Shown here one piece after another: positions 12,538-22,909 of a stretch of DNA of 64,000 nt (positions are counted from its first letter, which is position 1; each line of letters begins with the position of its first letter). The notes under the pieces were generated by a model. That model saw only the letters and a program-made list of their open reading frames with translations. It was not told the DNA's origin and searched no databases. The DNA comes from Salvelinus alpinus (lineage: Eukaryota > Chordata > Actinopteri > Salmoniformes > Salmonidae), in NCBI RefSeq assembly GCF_045679555.1, contig NC_092110.1:2397501-2461500 (forward strand), read 5' to 3'. The position numbers and the translations under genes were made by a program.

Positions 12538-13994
12538 CCTCTCTAGGGGGTGTGGGAAGCTACCGTCCCACCTGGCCAACATCCAGTGAAATTGCAGAGT
12601 GACAAATTCAAAAACAGAAATACTCATTATAAAAAAATCATGAAACATACAAGTGTTATACATCGGTTTAAAGATTAACTTTAACTTCAGATTTCAAAAA
12701 ATACTTTACGGCGAAAGCAAACCATGTGATTATCTGAGAACAGTGCCCAGCAGACAAATCATTACAAACAGTAAGTAGATGAGTAACAAAAGTCAGAAAT
12801 AGCGATAAAATGAATCACTTACCTTTGATGATCTTCATATGGTTACACTCACAAAACCCCCAGTTACCCAATAAATGTTTGTTTTGTTCGATCAAGTCCC
12901 TCTTTATATCCAAAAACCTCAGTTTTGTTAGCGCGTTTTGTTCAGTAATCCACTGTCTCAAACAACATCCGGTGAAATTGCAGAGCGTGAAACTCAACAA
13001 AACAGAAATTCTCATAATAAACATACATAAAAGATACAAATGTTATACACCAGCTTAAAGATAAACTTTGTGTTAATCCAACCGCTGTGTCAGATTTCAA
13101 AAAGGCTTTACGGCGAAAGCAAACCATGCGATTATCTGAGAACAGCGCCAAGCAGACAAATCATTACAAACAGTTAGCAGCCAAGAAGAGGAGTAACAAA
13201 AGTCAGAAATAGCGATAAAATTTATAATTTACCTTTTGATGATATTCATATGATTGCACTCCCAAGACTCCATGTTACACAATAAATGTTTGTTTGTTCG
13301 ATAATGTCCCTCTTTATATTCAAAAACCTCAGTTTTGTTGGTGCGTTTTGTTCAGTAATCCATTGGAACAAAGCGTGGTCACAACAGACAGACAAAAAAT
13401 CTAAAAAAAGTACCATAAAAGTTCATAGAAACATGTCAAATTATGTTTATAATCAATCCTCAAGTTGTTTTTGTCATAAATAATCGATCATATTTCAACC
13501 GGACAATAGCTTCATCAATAGAAAAGGAAGGAAGGAAAGGAAAATAGAAAAACAAGAAAGGCACGGTCCAGGTCATGCGCAGGACTCATGTCTGGAAATT
13601 TACACTGTCCTCTCATTGAAAGTGGTGTTTCTCCCTCATTCTTCAGAGTAAAAGCCTGAAACAATGCCTAAAGACTGGCTACATGTAGTGGAAGCCATAG
13701 GGGTTGTGAACTGCGTCATAAGTCTTTGTATGGTGGATAGGCTTTCAATGGGAAAAACAGGCATTTCAAAATAATAGCACTTCCTGGATGGATTTTCCTC
13801 AGGTTTTCACCTGCCATATTAGTTCTGTTATACTCACAGACATTATTTTAACAGTTTTGGAAACTTTAGAGTGTTTTCTATCCACATCTACCAATTATAT
13901 GCATATCCTAGCTTCTGGACCTGAGTAGCAGGCAGTTTACTTTGGGCACGCTTTTTATCCAAAATTCCGAATGCTGCCCCTTACCCTAATGAGG
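12538..13994. mobile_element. TTAA-flanked DNA element with imperfect short terminal inverted repeats
   Basis: TTAA stands directly outside both ends (12,534-12,537 and 13,995-13,998). The ends are CCTCTCTAGGG and, reversed, CCTCATTAGGG, 9 of 11 matching. TTAA target duplication is the hallmark of piggyBac-type insertion, but there is no transposase, so it would be a non-autonomous member. It contains a direct duplication of roughly 0.4 kb (about 12,590-12,900 against 12,965-13,310). This resembles a very common salmonid repeat; the piggyBac label is inference. Confidence 0.6.
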
Positions 13995-13998
13995 TTAA

Positions 13999-14169
13999 TC
14001 AGCTTCTTGATATGCCACATTTGTCAGGTGGATGGATTATCTTGCTAAAGGAAAAATGCTTACTAACAGGGATGTAAACTAATTTGAGAGAAATAAGCTG
14101 TTTGTGTGTATGGAACATTTCTGGGATCTTTTATTTCAACTCATGAGACATGGGACCAACACTTTACAT
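13999..14169. mobile_element. Tc1-like element end, split by two insertions
   Basis: The 13,999-14,169 sequence, running into 15,880-15,911 after the LINE, reads as one continuous Tc1-type end. It goes from TCAGCTTCTTGATATGCC to the ACTTTACAT break and resumes CATGTTGCGT to the terminal TTTTGTTCTGTA. The LINE sits between, bounded by ACAT on both sides. The TTAA element abuts its other side. Confidence 0.65.
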
Positions 14170-15488
14170 ATATCCCTATATCCATCCTGCCCTGCCTATC
14201 TAAGGTCTTCGAAAGCCAAGTCAACAAACAGATCACTGACCATCTCGAATCCCACCGTACCTTCTCCGCTGTGCAATCCGGTTTCCGAGCCGGTCATGGG
14301 TGCACCTCAGCCACGCTCAAGGTACTAAACGATATCATAACCGCCATCGATAAAAGACATTACTGTGCAGCCGTCTTCATCGACCTGGCCAAGGCTTTCG
14401 ACTCTGTCAATCACCATATTCTTATCGGCAGACTCAGTAGCCTCGGTTTTTCTAATGACTGCCTTGCCTGGTTCACCAACTACTTTGCAGACAGAGTTCA
14501 GTGTGTCAAATCGGAGGGCATGTTGTCCGTTCCTCTGGCAGTCTCTATGGGGGTACCACAGGGTTCAATTCTCGGGCCGACTCTTTTCTCTGTATACATC
14601 AATGATGTTGCTCTTGCTGCGGGCGATTCCCTGATCCACCTCTACGCAGACGACACCATTCTATATACTTCCGGCCCTTCCTTGGACACTGTACTATCTA
14701 ACCTCCAAACGAGCTTCAATGCCATACAACACTCCTTCCGTGGCCTCCAACTGCTCTTAAACGCTAGTAAAACCAAATGCATGCTTTTCAACCGTTCGCT
14801 GCCTGCACCCGCACGCCCGACTAGCATCACCACCCTGGACGGTTCCGACCTAGAATATGTGGACATCTATAAGTACCCAGGTGTCTGGCTAGACTGCAAA
14901 CTCTCCTTCCAGACTCATATCAAACATCTCCAATCCAAAATCAAAGCAAGAATCGGCTTTCTATTCCGCAACAAAGCCTCCTTCACTCACGCCGCCAAAC
15001 TTACCCTAGTAAAACTGACTATCCTACCGATCCTCGACTTCGGCGATGTCATCTACAAAATAGCTTCCAATACTCTACTCAGCAAACTGGATGCAGTTTA
15101 TCACAGTGCCATTCGTTTTGTTACTAAAGCACCTTATACGACCCACCACTGCGACCTGTATGCCCTAGTCGGCTGGCCCTCGCTACATGTTCGTCGTCAG
15201 ACCCACTGGCTCCAGGTCATCTACAAGGCTATGCTGGGTAAAGTGCCGCCTTATCTCAGTTCACTGGTCACGATGGCTACACCCACCCGCAACACGCGCT
15301 CCAGCAGGTGTATCTCACTGATCATCCCTAAAGCCAAAACCTCATTTGGACGCCTTTCCTTCCAGTTCTCTGCTGCCTGCGACTGGAACGAATTGCAAAA
15401 ATCTCTGAAGTTGGAGACTTTTATCTCCCTCAACAACTTTAAAAATCTGCTATCCGAGCAGCTAACCGATCGCTGCAGCTGTACATAG
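14106..15488 (+). CDS. LINE reverse transcriptase ORF (460 codons) with fortuitous N-terminus
   Basis: The longest unbroken RT frame in the window. RT motifs are complete: Ile-Ser-Ile-Leu-Pro-Cys-Leu (25-31), motif A Asp-Leu-Ala-Lys-Ala-Phe-Asp (93-99), motif B Gly-Val-Pro-Gln-Gly (149-153) and motif C Tyr-Ala-Asp-Asp (180-183), followed by thumb and C-terminal regions to residue 460. The LINE copy itself starts only at 14,170, so the ATG and the first 21 residues come from the Tc1 end it landed in. The endonuclease domain is absent through 5' truncation. It is therefore an open but 5'-truncated copy, not an autonomous element. RSg-1-like by its 3' tail. Confidence 0.85.
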   Translation: MYGTFLGSFISTHETWDQHFTYIPISILPCLSKVFESQVNKQITDHLESHRTFSAVQSGFRAGHGCTSATLKVLNDIITAIDKRHYCAAVFIDLAKAFDSVNHHILIGRLSSLGFSNDCLAWFTNYFADRVQCVKSEGMLSVPLAVSMGVPQGSILGPTLFSVYINDVALAAGDSLIHLYADDTILYTSGPSLDTVLSNLQTSFNAIQHSFRGLQLLLNASKTKCMLFNRSLPAPARPTSITTLDGSDLEYVDIYKYPGVWLDCKLSFQTHIKHLQSKIKARIGFLFRNKASFTHAAKLTLVKLTILPILDFGDVIYKIASNTLLSKLDAVYHSAIRFVTKAPYTTHHCDLYALVGWPSLHVRRQTHWLQVIYKAMLGKVPPYLSSLVTMATPTRNTRSSRCISLIIPKAKTSFGRLSFQFSAACDWNELQKSLKLETFISLNNFKNLLSEQLTDRCSCT

Positions 15489-15879
15489 TCCATCTGTAAA
15501 CTACCCACCCATTTTACCTACCTCACCCCCCATACTGCTTTTATTTATTTACTTTTCTGCTCTTTTGCACACCAGTATCTCTTCTTGCACATGATCATCT
15601 GATGATTTATCACTCCAGTGTTAATCTGCTAAATTGTAATTATTCGATTTATTGCCTACCTCATGCCTTTTGCACACATTGTATATAGATTCTCTTTTTT
15701 TCTTTTTTTTTTTTTTCTACCATGTTATTGACTTGTTTATTGTTTACTCCATGTGTAACTCTGTGTTGTCTGTTCACACTGCTATGCTTTATCTTGGCCA
15801 GGTCGCAGTTGCAAATGAGAACTTGTTCTCAACTAGCCTACCTGGTTAAATAAAGGTGAAATAAAAATAATTAAAAAAA
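14170..15879 (+). mobile_element. RSg-1-like LINE, 5'-truncated, with target duplication
   Basis: The copy starts inside the RT domain and runs through the stop at 15,486-15,488 and a T-rich 3' UTR to the tail CTGGTTAAATAAAGGTGAAA plus a short A-rich end. ACAT flanks it (14,166-14,169 and 15,880-15,883). The tail closely matches the tail of the HpaI-type SINE at 50,927-51,106 (CTAGTTAAATAAAGGTAAAA), as known for salmonid SINE/LINE pairs that share replication machinery. Confidence 0.8.
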
Positions 15880-16000
15880 ACATGTTGCGTTTTATATTTT
15901 TGTTCTGTATAGTTAAATGCACTAAAGAGGAACAATGGGTACATACTGAATATGTGCATGCTCATCACCAGAATCTTTTCAAATGTGTTTATTTTCAAAG

Positions 16001-16284
16001 TGTCACATACTCCCTCTTCGGCCTCTAGGTCATCAGGCTGCTGATTATCCCGCACACCTGTCACCATCGTCTCGCGTCCCAGTGCCTCATGACACTCACC
16101 TGGACTACATCACCTCCTTGATTATCTTCCCTATATCTGTCACTCCCCTTGGTTCTTTCCTCAGAGGTTATTGACTCAGTTTCCATGTCGGTGCGTTGGT
16201 TGTGTTTTGTGTTCATTGTTTCTTTTATTTATTAAAACACTTACTCCCTGAACTTGCTTCCCGACTCTCAGCGCACTCTTTACA
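16001..16284 (+). repeat. Possible solo LTR (TGTCAC...TTTACA)
   Basis: Starts TG, ends CA, about 284 bp, with an AT-rich polyadenylation-like stretch (TTTATTTATTAAAACAC) and a pyrimidine-rich 3' part. No matching target duplication is seen and no internal region is attached. Could be another retroposon end. Confidence 0.35.
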
Positions 16285-16289
16285 CGAGG

Positions 16290-17715
16290 GATACAGCTAA
16301 GGACATGAACAACTTCATAGTTAAGAACCCTATATGTAAGAAAATGAAAGGGATTCTACAACAACCAATATCACTCCCTAAAAACACAACCCTGTGGAAC
16401 AATCCTTGGATAGCTTTTCAGAATTCACAGATAAATTGTTCCACATGGAATACTAAAGGCATAGAAAACGTAAATTACTTGGTAATAGTCAATACATGTA
16501 TTTCCATGACAGAATTAAAAAGTAATTTGTGACTGACCAATGTAGATTGCGGAACTTAAAAGTTACCTATCACAAGTGTTCATATGATAGGGAACATATG
16601 TAACAGTATAACTTTAGTACCGTCCCCTCGCCCCGACACGGGCGCGAACCAGGGACCCTCTGCACACATCAACAACTGACACCCACGAAGCGTCGTTACC
16701 CATCGCTCCACAAAAGCCACGGCCCTTGCAGAGCAAGGGGAAACCCTACTTAAGTCTCAGAGCAAGTGACGTAACTGATTGAAACACTACTAGCGCGTAC
16801 CCGCTAACTAGCTAGCCATTTCACATCCTTTACACTCACCCCCCTTTCAACCTCCTCCTTTTCCGCAGCAACCAGTGATCCGGGTCAACAGCATCAATGT
16901 AACAGTATAACTTTACGGCGTCCCCTCGCCCCGACACGGGCGCGAACCAGGGACCCTCTGCACACATCAACAACGGTCGCCCACGAAGCATCGTTACCCA
17001 TCGCTCCACAAAGGCCACGGCCCTTGCAGAGCAAGGGGAAACCCTACTTAAGTCTCAGAGCAAGTGACGTAACTGATTGAAACGCTACTAGCGCGTACCC
17101 GCTAACTAGCTAGCCATTTCACATCCGTTACACATATACGAAACCTTGCAGAGAGCATATCCACTGACAATCTCTACGAAAAAAATATAAACTATTGAAA
17201 CCAAGAACTGATGTTGGCACAAGATGGAGGGAACATTGGAGTATAACTAAGAAAAGTACAGTTAGCGAAAATGTACGCTTAATCCAGTATAAACTAATGT
17301 ATAGAATTTATTATACAAAAGACAAAATTCACAAATTGTACAGCACAACGGGGGAGTCAAGTCTTTAATTGCGAAACTAATACTGACTCAATAATGCATG
17401 CTTTCTGGGAATGCTTTCAAGTCGAAAAGTTATGGGCGGAGCTAGAAAGTTGGCTGTAAGAAGAATTATGTAAGCCTACTTTTATTCTGTCTGTCTGCAT
17501 ATTTCAAGACATGGCATATGGGGTTGTAGTGAGATACGCAATGGGCTGGACGATTCTCTTCTCATCCCTCATCTTGAAAAAAAACATATACAAAAAACTT
17601 CGAAATCAGTCAATCCGCCATCATTAACACAATGGAAAAAATTTAATTATTTATTATTGAAATATCGAAATAGCATGGGCGACCCGAGAAAAACAAAATA
17701 GTACAATTTAAGGCC
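16290..17715 (+). mobile_element. L1/Tx1-like LINE 3' region, interrupted by a TRIM-like element
   Basis: 16,290-16,598 and 17,133-17,715 join into one degraded LINE. The left part encodes a Leu-Trp-x-Asn-Pro-Trp stretch. The right part has a Cys-x2-Cys...His...Cys cluster (about 17,365-17,440) and a Phe-Trp-Glu-Cys motif, typical of the C-terminal region of L1/Tx1 ORF2. Stops and frame changes are present. The join is supported by the duplication at the ends of the inserted element. Confidence 0.6.
16599..17132 (-). mobile_element. TRIM-like miniature LTR element with tRNA-like boxes in its LTRs
   Basis: Two direct repeats of about 235 bp (16,599-16,834 and 16,898-17,132) start TGTAAC and end TTTACA/GTTACA, enclosing only 63 bp. 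Outside lies CATA on both sides (ACATA if the terminal A is shared), as a target duplication within a LINE. On the minus strand a purine tract (16,864-16,835) sits directly before the downstream repeat, as a polypurine primer would. Each repeat carries, on the minus strand, TGGAGCGATGGG (A-box-like) and, 60 nt further, GGTTCGCGCCC (B-box-like). There is no coding capacity. No tRNA primer site was recognised. A tandemly duplicated solo unit is the alternative. Confidence 0.65.
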
Positions 17716-18300
17716 AAGTGGCAAACAACAATGCAGGCGCTAGGGAAGGGGATGTGAGCATGCGGGTCTGGGCAGATGAGATGTAGTCATTGTTTGTGTG
17801 TTTCTGTAAGTTGTTGTTCGTATGTATACATTTGTAAGTAGGGGGGGGGGGGGGGGGGTAAGACATATATAAAACTTGGATAATTTCTTGTCTGGTTGTG
17901 ATTTGATGATTCTATTTTTGCTGTGGAAGTGTTGCAGTGGTCGTTGCGTTGGTCTACTGCTCCGTGGTGCTGAGCAGTGTCTCCTTTTTGTGCCGGTGAT
18001 GTCAGTGGTTCATCATCTGGAATAGGTTCCATATCAGCCATGGATGGGTGTCTGACATGGGCTTGTACTTACTCTGTGGTGAGTTGCACGGAGTCTTGAC
18101 GAGGGAGATGAAGGTTCATTCTGCTGTCTTTTCACTATTCCGTTCTCCATCGTATTACGTAGGAGTTAACAGACAGCTAAATGCCTTATCATAATGCAAG
18201 AGTCAAGATCGTGATCATCTCTGTCCACTTTAATGATACAAGATGAAACTACGAGAAAAAATAAATACTCAATCCAAAATAACTCAGAATTAAGAACATT
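17716..18300. other. No gene recognised; contains an 18-bp G run
   Basis: Positions 17,841-17,858 are an unbroken run of G. The rest is AT-rich with no supported coding frame. Confidence 0.4.
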
Positions 18301-19050
18301 ATGTGTAAATACAGAGTGATTACACAATTCAAGCCCCAAAGTAATGATACAAAGGAAAGAGCCATCATAACACAAGGGGGTGAGAAGCCAAATAAATATT
18401 TTGCTGGAAACATGTCTAGCTGAAGATGACCATGAAGAATAATGGACGGGGGAAACTATTAGCCTACTGTAGCTAAAAGTAAAAAAATATATAAAACACT
18501 AAACAACTGTTGCTGTTATACAAGTCATTAGACAATCTAGCTTGCTCCAGTATCTCAATAGGTACCAGCACAACATAACACAGTAAATAAGAAAATGAGG
18601 ATGAAAAAAGTAAACACTCAAAAAAGGTTTAGTGTCATTTGCCATCCAGCGGCGGCCCACCCATTAGGACGTTAGGGGCAGCGCCCCACTTGTGATTGTC
18701 CCCCCCCCAAATTGTGATTTAAATAAAATAAAATAAAATAAAAATAATACGAACTCAGAATGTATTATTTGTAGAGGGATTACACAATTCAAACCCCAAA
18801 GTAATGATACAAAGGAAAGAGACAGCATACAATGCAGTATATCGAGTCTAATAGAGGAAACCTAGCACCAATCCACCAGTAGCTAGCTACCATAGAAGTT
18901 TCCCAAAATGTAGCAACATAACAATCATATGGTCATGAAACAACAAAATATAATTCAGTAGCAGTTACTTACAGACAATGCAACTGTTTGAGAAACCATA
19001 AAGGATGACAGTAGATACTGGAGGATTGAGTTCAATGTGCATCTTCTTGG

Positions 19051-19235
19051 GTCGTCACTAGTTACCACATCCACAAAGTCATAACCCCCTTAAAATCAGA
19101 TTTTAAACCTCACTGTAACCACACTGTTAACCTTATGCCTAACCTTAAATTAAGAACAAAAAACGAATTTCTGTATTCATGAATTTTTACGATATAGCCA
19201 ATTTTTACTTTGTGGCTGTGGTAACTAGTGACAAC
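19051..19235. mobile_element. Palindromic MITE, copy 1
   Basis: Ends GTCACTAGTTACCACATCCA and the inverted TGGCTGTGGTAACTAGTGAC form long terminal inverted repeats around AT-rich DNA. The same family is found at about 20,570-20,775. Superfamily not determined. Confidence 0.65.
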
Positions 19236-19517
19236 CATCTTAGTCATCTTCTTGCACAATCTTGTACTTGAATGACCTCTAAACTTGTCACATGACATTA
19301 GTCAAATAAAAGGAAAGGAAATGTCTGACCATTAGGGGGTGAGAAGCCAAAGAAATGTCTAGCTGGAAACATGACACCGTTGAAGGTGACCAAGAAGGAT
19401 AATGGAGGGGGAAAGTATTAGCATACTGTGACTAAAGGTTAAAAATGATAAACTCCAAACAACCGTTTCTGTTATACAAGTCATTAGACAATATATCAAG
19501 CTGCAGTATCTCAATAG

Positions 19518-19707
19518 GTATTTTTTTATTTTATTTACAATGACGGTCTACCAGAAGGCAAAAGGCCTCCTGCGGGGACAAGGGCTGTGATACCATTTCT
19601 TTTTAAAGATATGAAAAAACACATGACGACAAGAGAGACTCCATAACACTACATAAAGAGAGACCTACAGTAAGACAACAACATAGCATGGCAGCAACAC
19701 ATGAAAA
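19518..19707. repeat. Dispersed repeat inserted in the duplicated block
   Basis: Interrupts the third copy of the local duplication between AATAGGTA and AGGTAGCAGTACAACATAAC. Contains a run of short CATAACACTACATAAAGAGAG-type sequence seen widely in salmonids. Exact family not assigned. Confidence 0.4.
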
Positions 19708-20301
19708 GGTAGCAGTACAACATAACACAGTATATAAGAACAAACAAAAGTCAACACTAAAAAAGGTTTAGTATCATTTGCCATCCAGCGGCGGCCCGCC
19801 CATTAGGATGTTAGGGGTAGCGCCCCACTTGTGATTGGTCCCCAAAAAATGATGTGTGATTGATTATTATTTAATTTTTTTCATAAAAGTGTGGTAAATT
19901 TGTCAATTTTCCTGTTTCAAAAATATATTGTTGTTCAGTTACATACTACTCTGCCCGTCAGTGACTACCAGCAGCAGCAGCTCCGTCTCCGCATAGGCCT
20001 TGCCAACATTGCTTGGATTATTTTGCCAGCTATTTGCTATGAGGGGGGGAACTGCAGCATAAAATATAACAGCACAAAGTCAATGGAGCATTATGGGGTG
20101 CTCGAATGTGCTTCACTCATAGCTTCTGGGTCTACTCTAGTCTCCCTCCCCCAATGAGTCTCTCGCGCCAGACGGCTTACTTTCTGCATGTTAGACTAGA
20201 TCTGCTCTATCAGGTACAGATGACGCTAAAGCAAAACGCTAATTGTAAATAAATAATCATAACAGTCACGAAAGCCTGGGACATGAAAAATTGGACAACT
20301 A

Positions 20302-20495
20302 CAGTACCAGTCAAAAGTTGACACCTACTCATTAAAGGGTTTTTCTTTATTTTTACTATTTTCTACATTGTAGAATAATAGTGAAGACATCAAAACAATG
20401 AAATAACACATGGAATCATGTAGTAACCAAAAAGTGCTTCTTCAAAGTAGCCACCCTTTGCCTTGATGACAACTTCACCCACTCTTGGTATTGTG
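20302..20495 (+). mobile_element. Tc1-like terminal inverted repeat fragment
   Basis: Starts at a TA with CAGTACCAGTCAAAAGTTG and runs to CTTTGCCTTGATGACAACTT. It matches, in reverse complement, the fragment at 59,541-59,731. No transposase remains. Confidence 0.7.
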
Positions 20496-20569
20496 ACATT
20501 ATGTCAGCTAGCTATCCCCAGTTAGATGCATTTTCACTTATTACATCTGCATGCTTGTTGCGACCTTCC

Positions 20570-20775
20570 TGGTTTCCACTAGTTACCACAGTCACAAATT
20601 CAAAATGGCTATAATGTAAAAAATAAAAAATAAAAAAGTTAGGCATAAGGTTAACAGGGTGGTTAATGTCGGGGTTAAGGTTAGGGTTAGGTTTAAAATC
20701 ACATTTTAAGAAGATCAATTGTAGAAATAGGCAGGCTTTATGACTTTGAAGCTGTGGTAAACCAGTGAACCTGGT
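20570..20775. mobile_element. Palindromic MITE, copy 2
   Basis: Ends CCACTAGTTACCACAGTCAC and GAAGCTGTGGTAAACCAGTG are inverted and match copy 1 at 19,051-19,235. The centre contains TTAGGGTTAGG-type and AAATAAAAAATAAAAA sequence. Confidence 0.55.
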
Positions 20776-22263
20776 GGACTCCTTCGTTTGTGAGCTGGCT
20801 GCTTGTTCTAAATAGTATAATCTGATCTGTTAAAAACAGCGGCAGCATGCGCAGCAGCGATCATTCGGTTTTTGACACGCAAAAGTGAAATAGGTGTATT
20901 TAAGCTGTTGTTCAAATGCACAGATCGCTTTATATATCTTCTCAAAGAAACTACAGGTAGTTCAAAAACGTGGCATATTTCTGTCATGCTGCTTTGTTGA
21001 CAGCTACAACCAACTTGCCAATCAGCGGCCGCTACTGTTGCCATCACAAAGCACTTCACAGCACTATTTTACAGTACATCCCTTCATAGCAAGAACTAAC
21101 TCTCCAGTTCATAATTGAGACATGCTAGAAAAGACAAACGCACAAGCGTGAGAAAGCCTTCAAACAGACGTGTTCCTCTCTCCCTCCCTCGTTCTCTCGT
21201 TGGAGCGATTCTTCAGATTGCCTTCTCTCGACTTTCTGAAATAAATCCCCATGGCCTTTTGTTCAAGTCTCAAGCTCAGCCAGGACCCAATCACACCGCT
21301 CACATAGACCCTGTTCCAAATAATTAACTGTAAGGGGGAGGAGGGAGGATAAGTAGACTGCAAGGTTTCGTCTGAAGAACAATGGGGATCTGGGACCTGG
21401 CTGAGCTCAGCTATCAGGAAAAGTCACTTTCCTGTCAGGGCTATAGAAAGAAATGACTTGTTGTCTTCTATGCGGTCAACGGTTACAAAGGATAGAAGGG
21501 GGAGTTGGTGATGACATGGGTGTGACTCTCTACGGTTTAAAGTCAAGATGGCTTTACAGCAGTGGTGTAGGCCTACACAAGGCCGTCATCACACAGGTGC
21601 ATTGATTAGATGAACAATTAAACCACTTTATGGAATTGTATCATCAGAAACAGGCAGAAGAATTAACATTTATAGATTGACAATATTGACCTCACACGAA
21701 CGCACTTGCACGTACGCATGCACGCATCTGCAGACACAAACTTGATTGATTCCCAACATTCTGATAAATGAAGGCAGAGGTGAACTAAAGTAATTTAACA
21801 TTGAGACCATTGTTTTATGTCAGATAGCGTGTCAATTCATGGTCTGTCTTGTATTTTGCAAAGAGTAATGGGATAGATCAAAGTAGTCTAGCTACAATGT
21901 GCTGTCTAACGCAGTGGCGATTTTAGCATGGAAATCTTGGTAGGGCAAAAAAAAATCCTCTTTAGATGCATGCCAGCAAAGCCACTACACTACATTAACA
22001 ATACATGAATTGCACTATAACGGTGACAAACGGTGCCCACAAACTGTTAGGGCCTACATAAAGCTGTCCCAACAGCAGTCCCAACAGCAGTCCCAACACC
22101 TTACCACTGCTACACCTGGCTATCAGCGGAGCCTTGTCTGGCAGCAAAACAGTTCATTCAGCCTCATTTCCTGACATAAAAAAAAACATAGCTGATATGG
22201 ATGACTTGCTTAAACAAATGTGGTTTCTACTGACAATTGAGATGTACAAACTATGGCATAAGG
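20776..22263. other. No gene recognised
   Basis: Mostly single-copy-looking sequence with a short triplication of CCCAACAGCAGT (about 22,068-22,098). Several short frames occur but none shows protein-like composition or motifs. Confidence 0.35.
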
Positions 22264-22456
22264 CAGGGGTGTCAAACTCATTCCACGGAGGGCCTAGTGT
22301 CTGCAGGTTTTTGGTTTTTCCTTTCAATAAAGCCCTAGACAACCAGGTGTGGGGAGTTCCTAACTAATTAGTGATGTTAATTCATCAATCAAGTACAAGG
22401 GAGGAGCGAAAACCCGCAGACACTCGGCCCCCCGTGGAATGAGTTTGACACCTGTG
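22264..22456. mobile_element. hAT-type MITE with exact 8-bp target duplication
   Basis: GCATAAGG lies on both sides (22,256-22,263 and 22,457-22,464). The ends are GTGTCAAACTCATTCCACGG and its inverse CCGTGGAATGAGTTTGACAC. An 8-bp duplication and CAG...TG-type ends are hallmarks of hAT elements. 193 bp, no coding capacity. Confidence 0.85.
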
Positions 22457-22909
22457 GCATAAGGGGACGACAAGCGAGTAGGACAGACGTAGTCAATATA
22501 ACTATTTGTTCAGCACTTTTGAAATGTACAGCTTCATAATTCAGAACATGGGCCGTTCTTAGTGTTCTCCCTGTACACCAAGTCAGAACCGTAGAATAAA
22601 TAAAGGGGGCATATAAGCAGACTACATAGACTACATGTGCACCACCAAGTCAGAACAGTAGGCGAAATTAAGATGGGAAAAGGGACCAAATTATTAGGGT
22701 GGTGAACACTACTAACAGCTTACTACACAACATACACTTAGTAGTACTTTCTTAGCTACAGTATACATATCTCCCTGGCATATTACATCATTTATGCAGC
22801 AGCATACAAGACATTTTTGGACTCACCTTGTTGTGCTCTGCTCAGTTGAACAGGAAGGTGGCGTGGCGGTCCTTTGTGGGTAAATTTTGTCATCAAACTT
22901 TGTCATAAA

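Larger units (their letters stand above)
18311..19870. repeat. Local partial duplications of an unrecognised repeat
   Basis: The block around GATTACACAATTCAA...CCCCAAAGTAATGATAC occurs at 18,315 and again at 18,779. The GGGGGTGAGAAGCCAAA... block recurs at 18,376 and 19,335. The GCCATCCAGCGGCGGCCC block recurs at about 18,641 and 19,780. The third copy is lengthened by an insertion at about 19,518-19,707. No coding frame is supported. Confidence 0.6.

Noticed and set aside
16620..17020. tRNA gene in the 235-bp repeats
   Set aside because: Box-like words are present but no complete cloverleaf or anticodon arm can be folded by eye, and the sequence is part of a repeated mobile unit.
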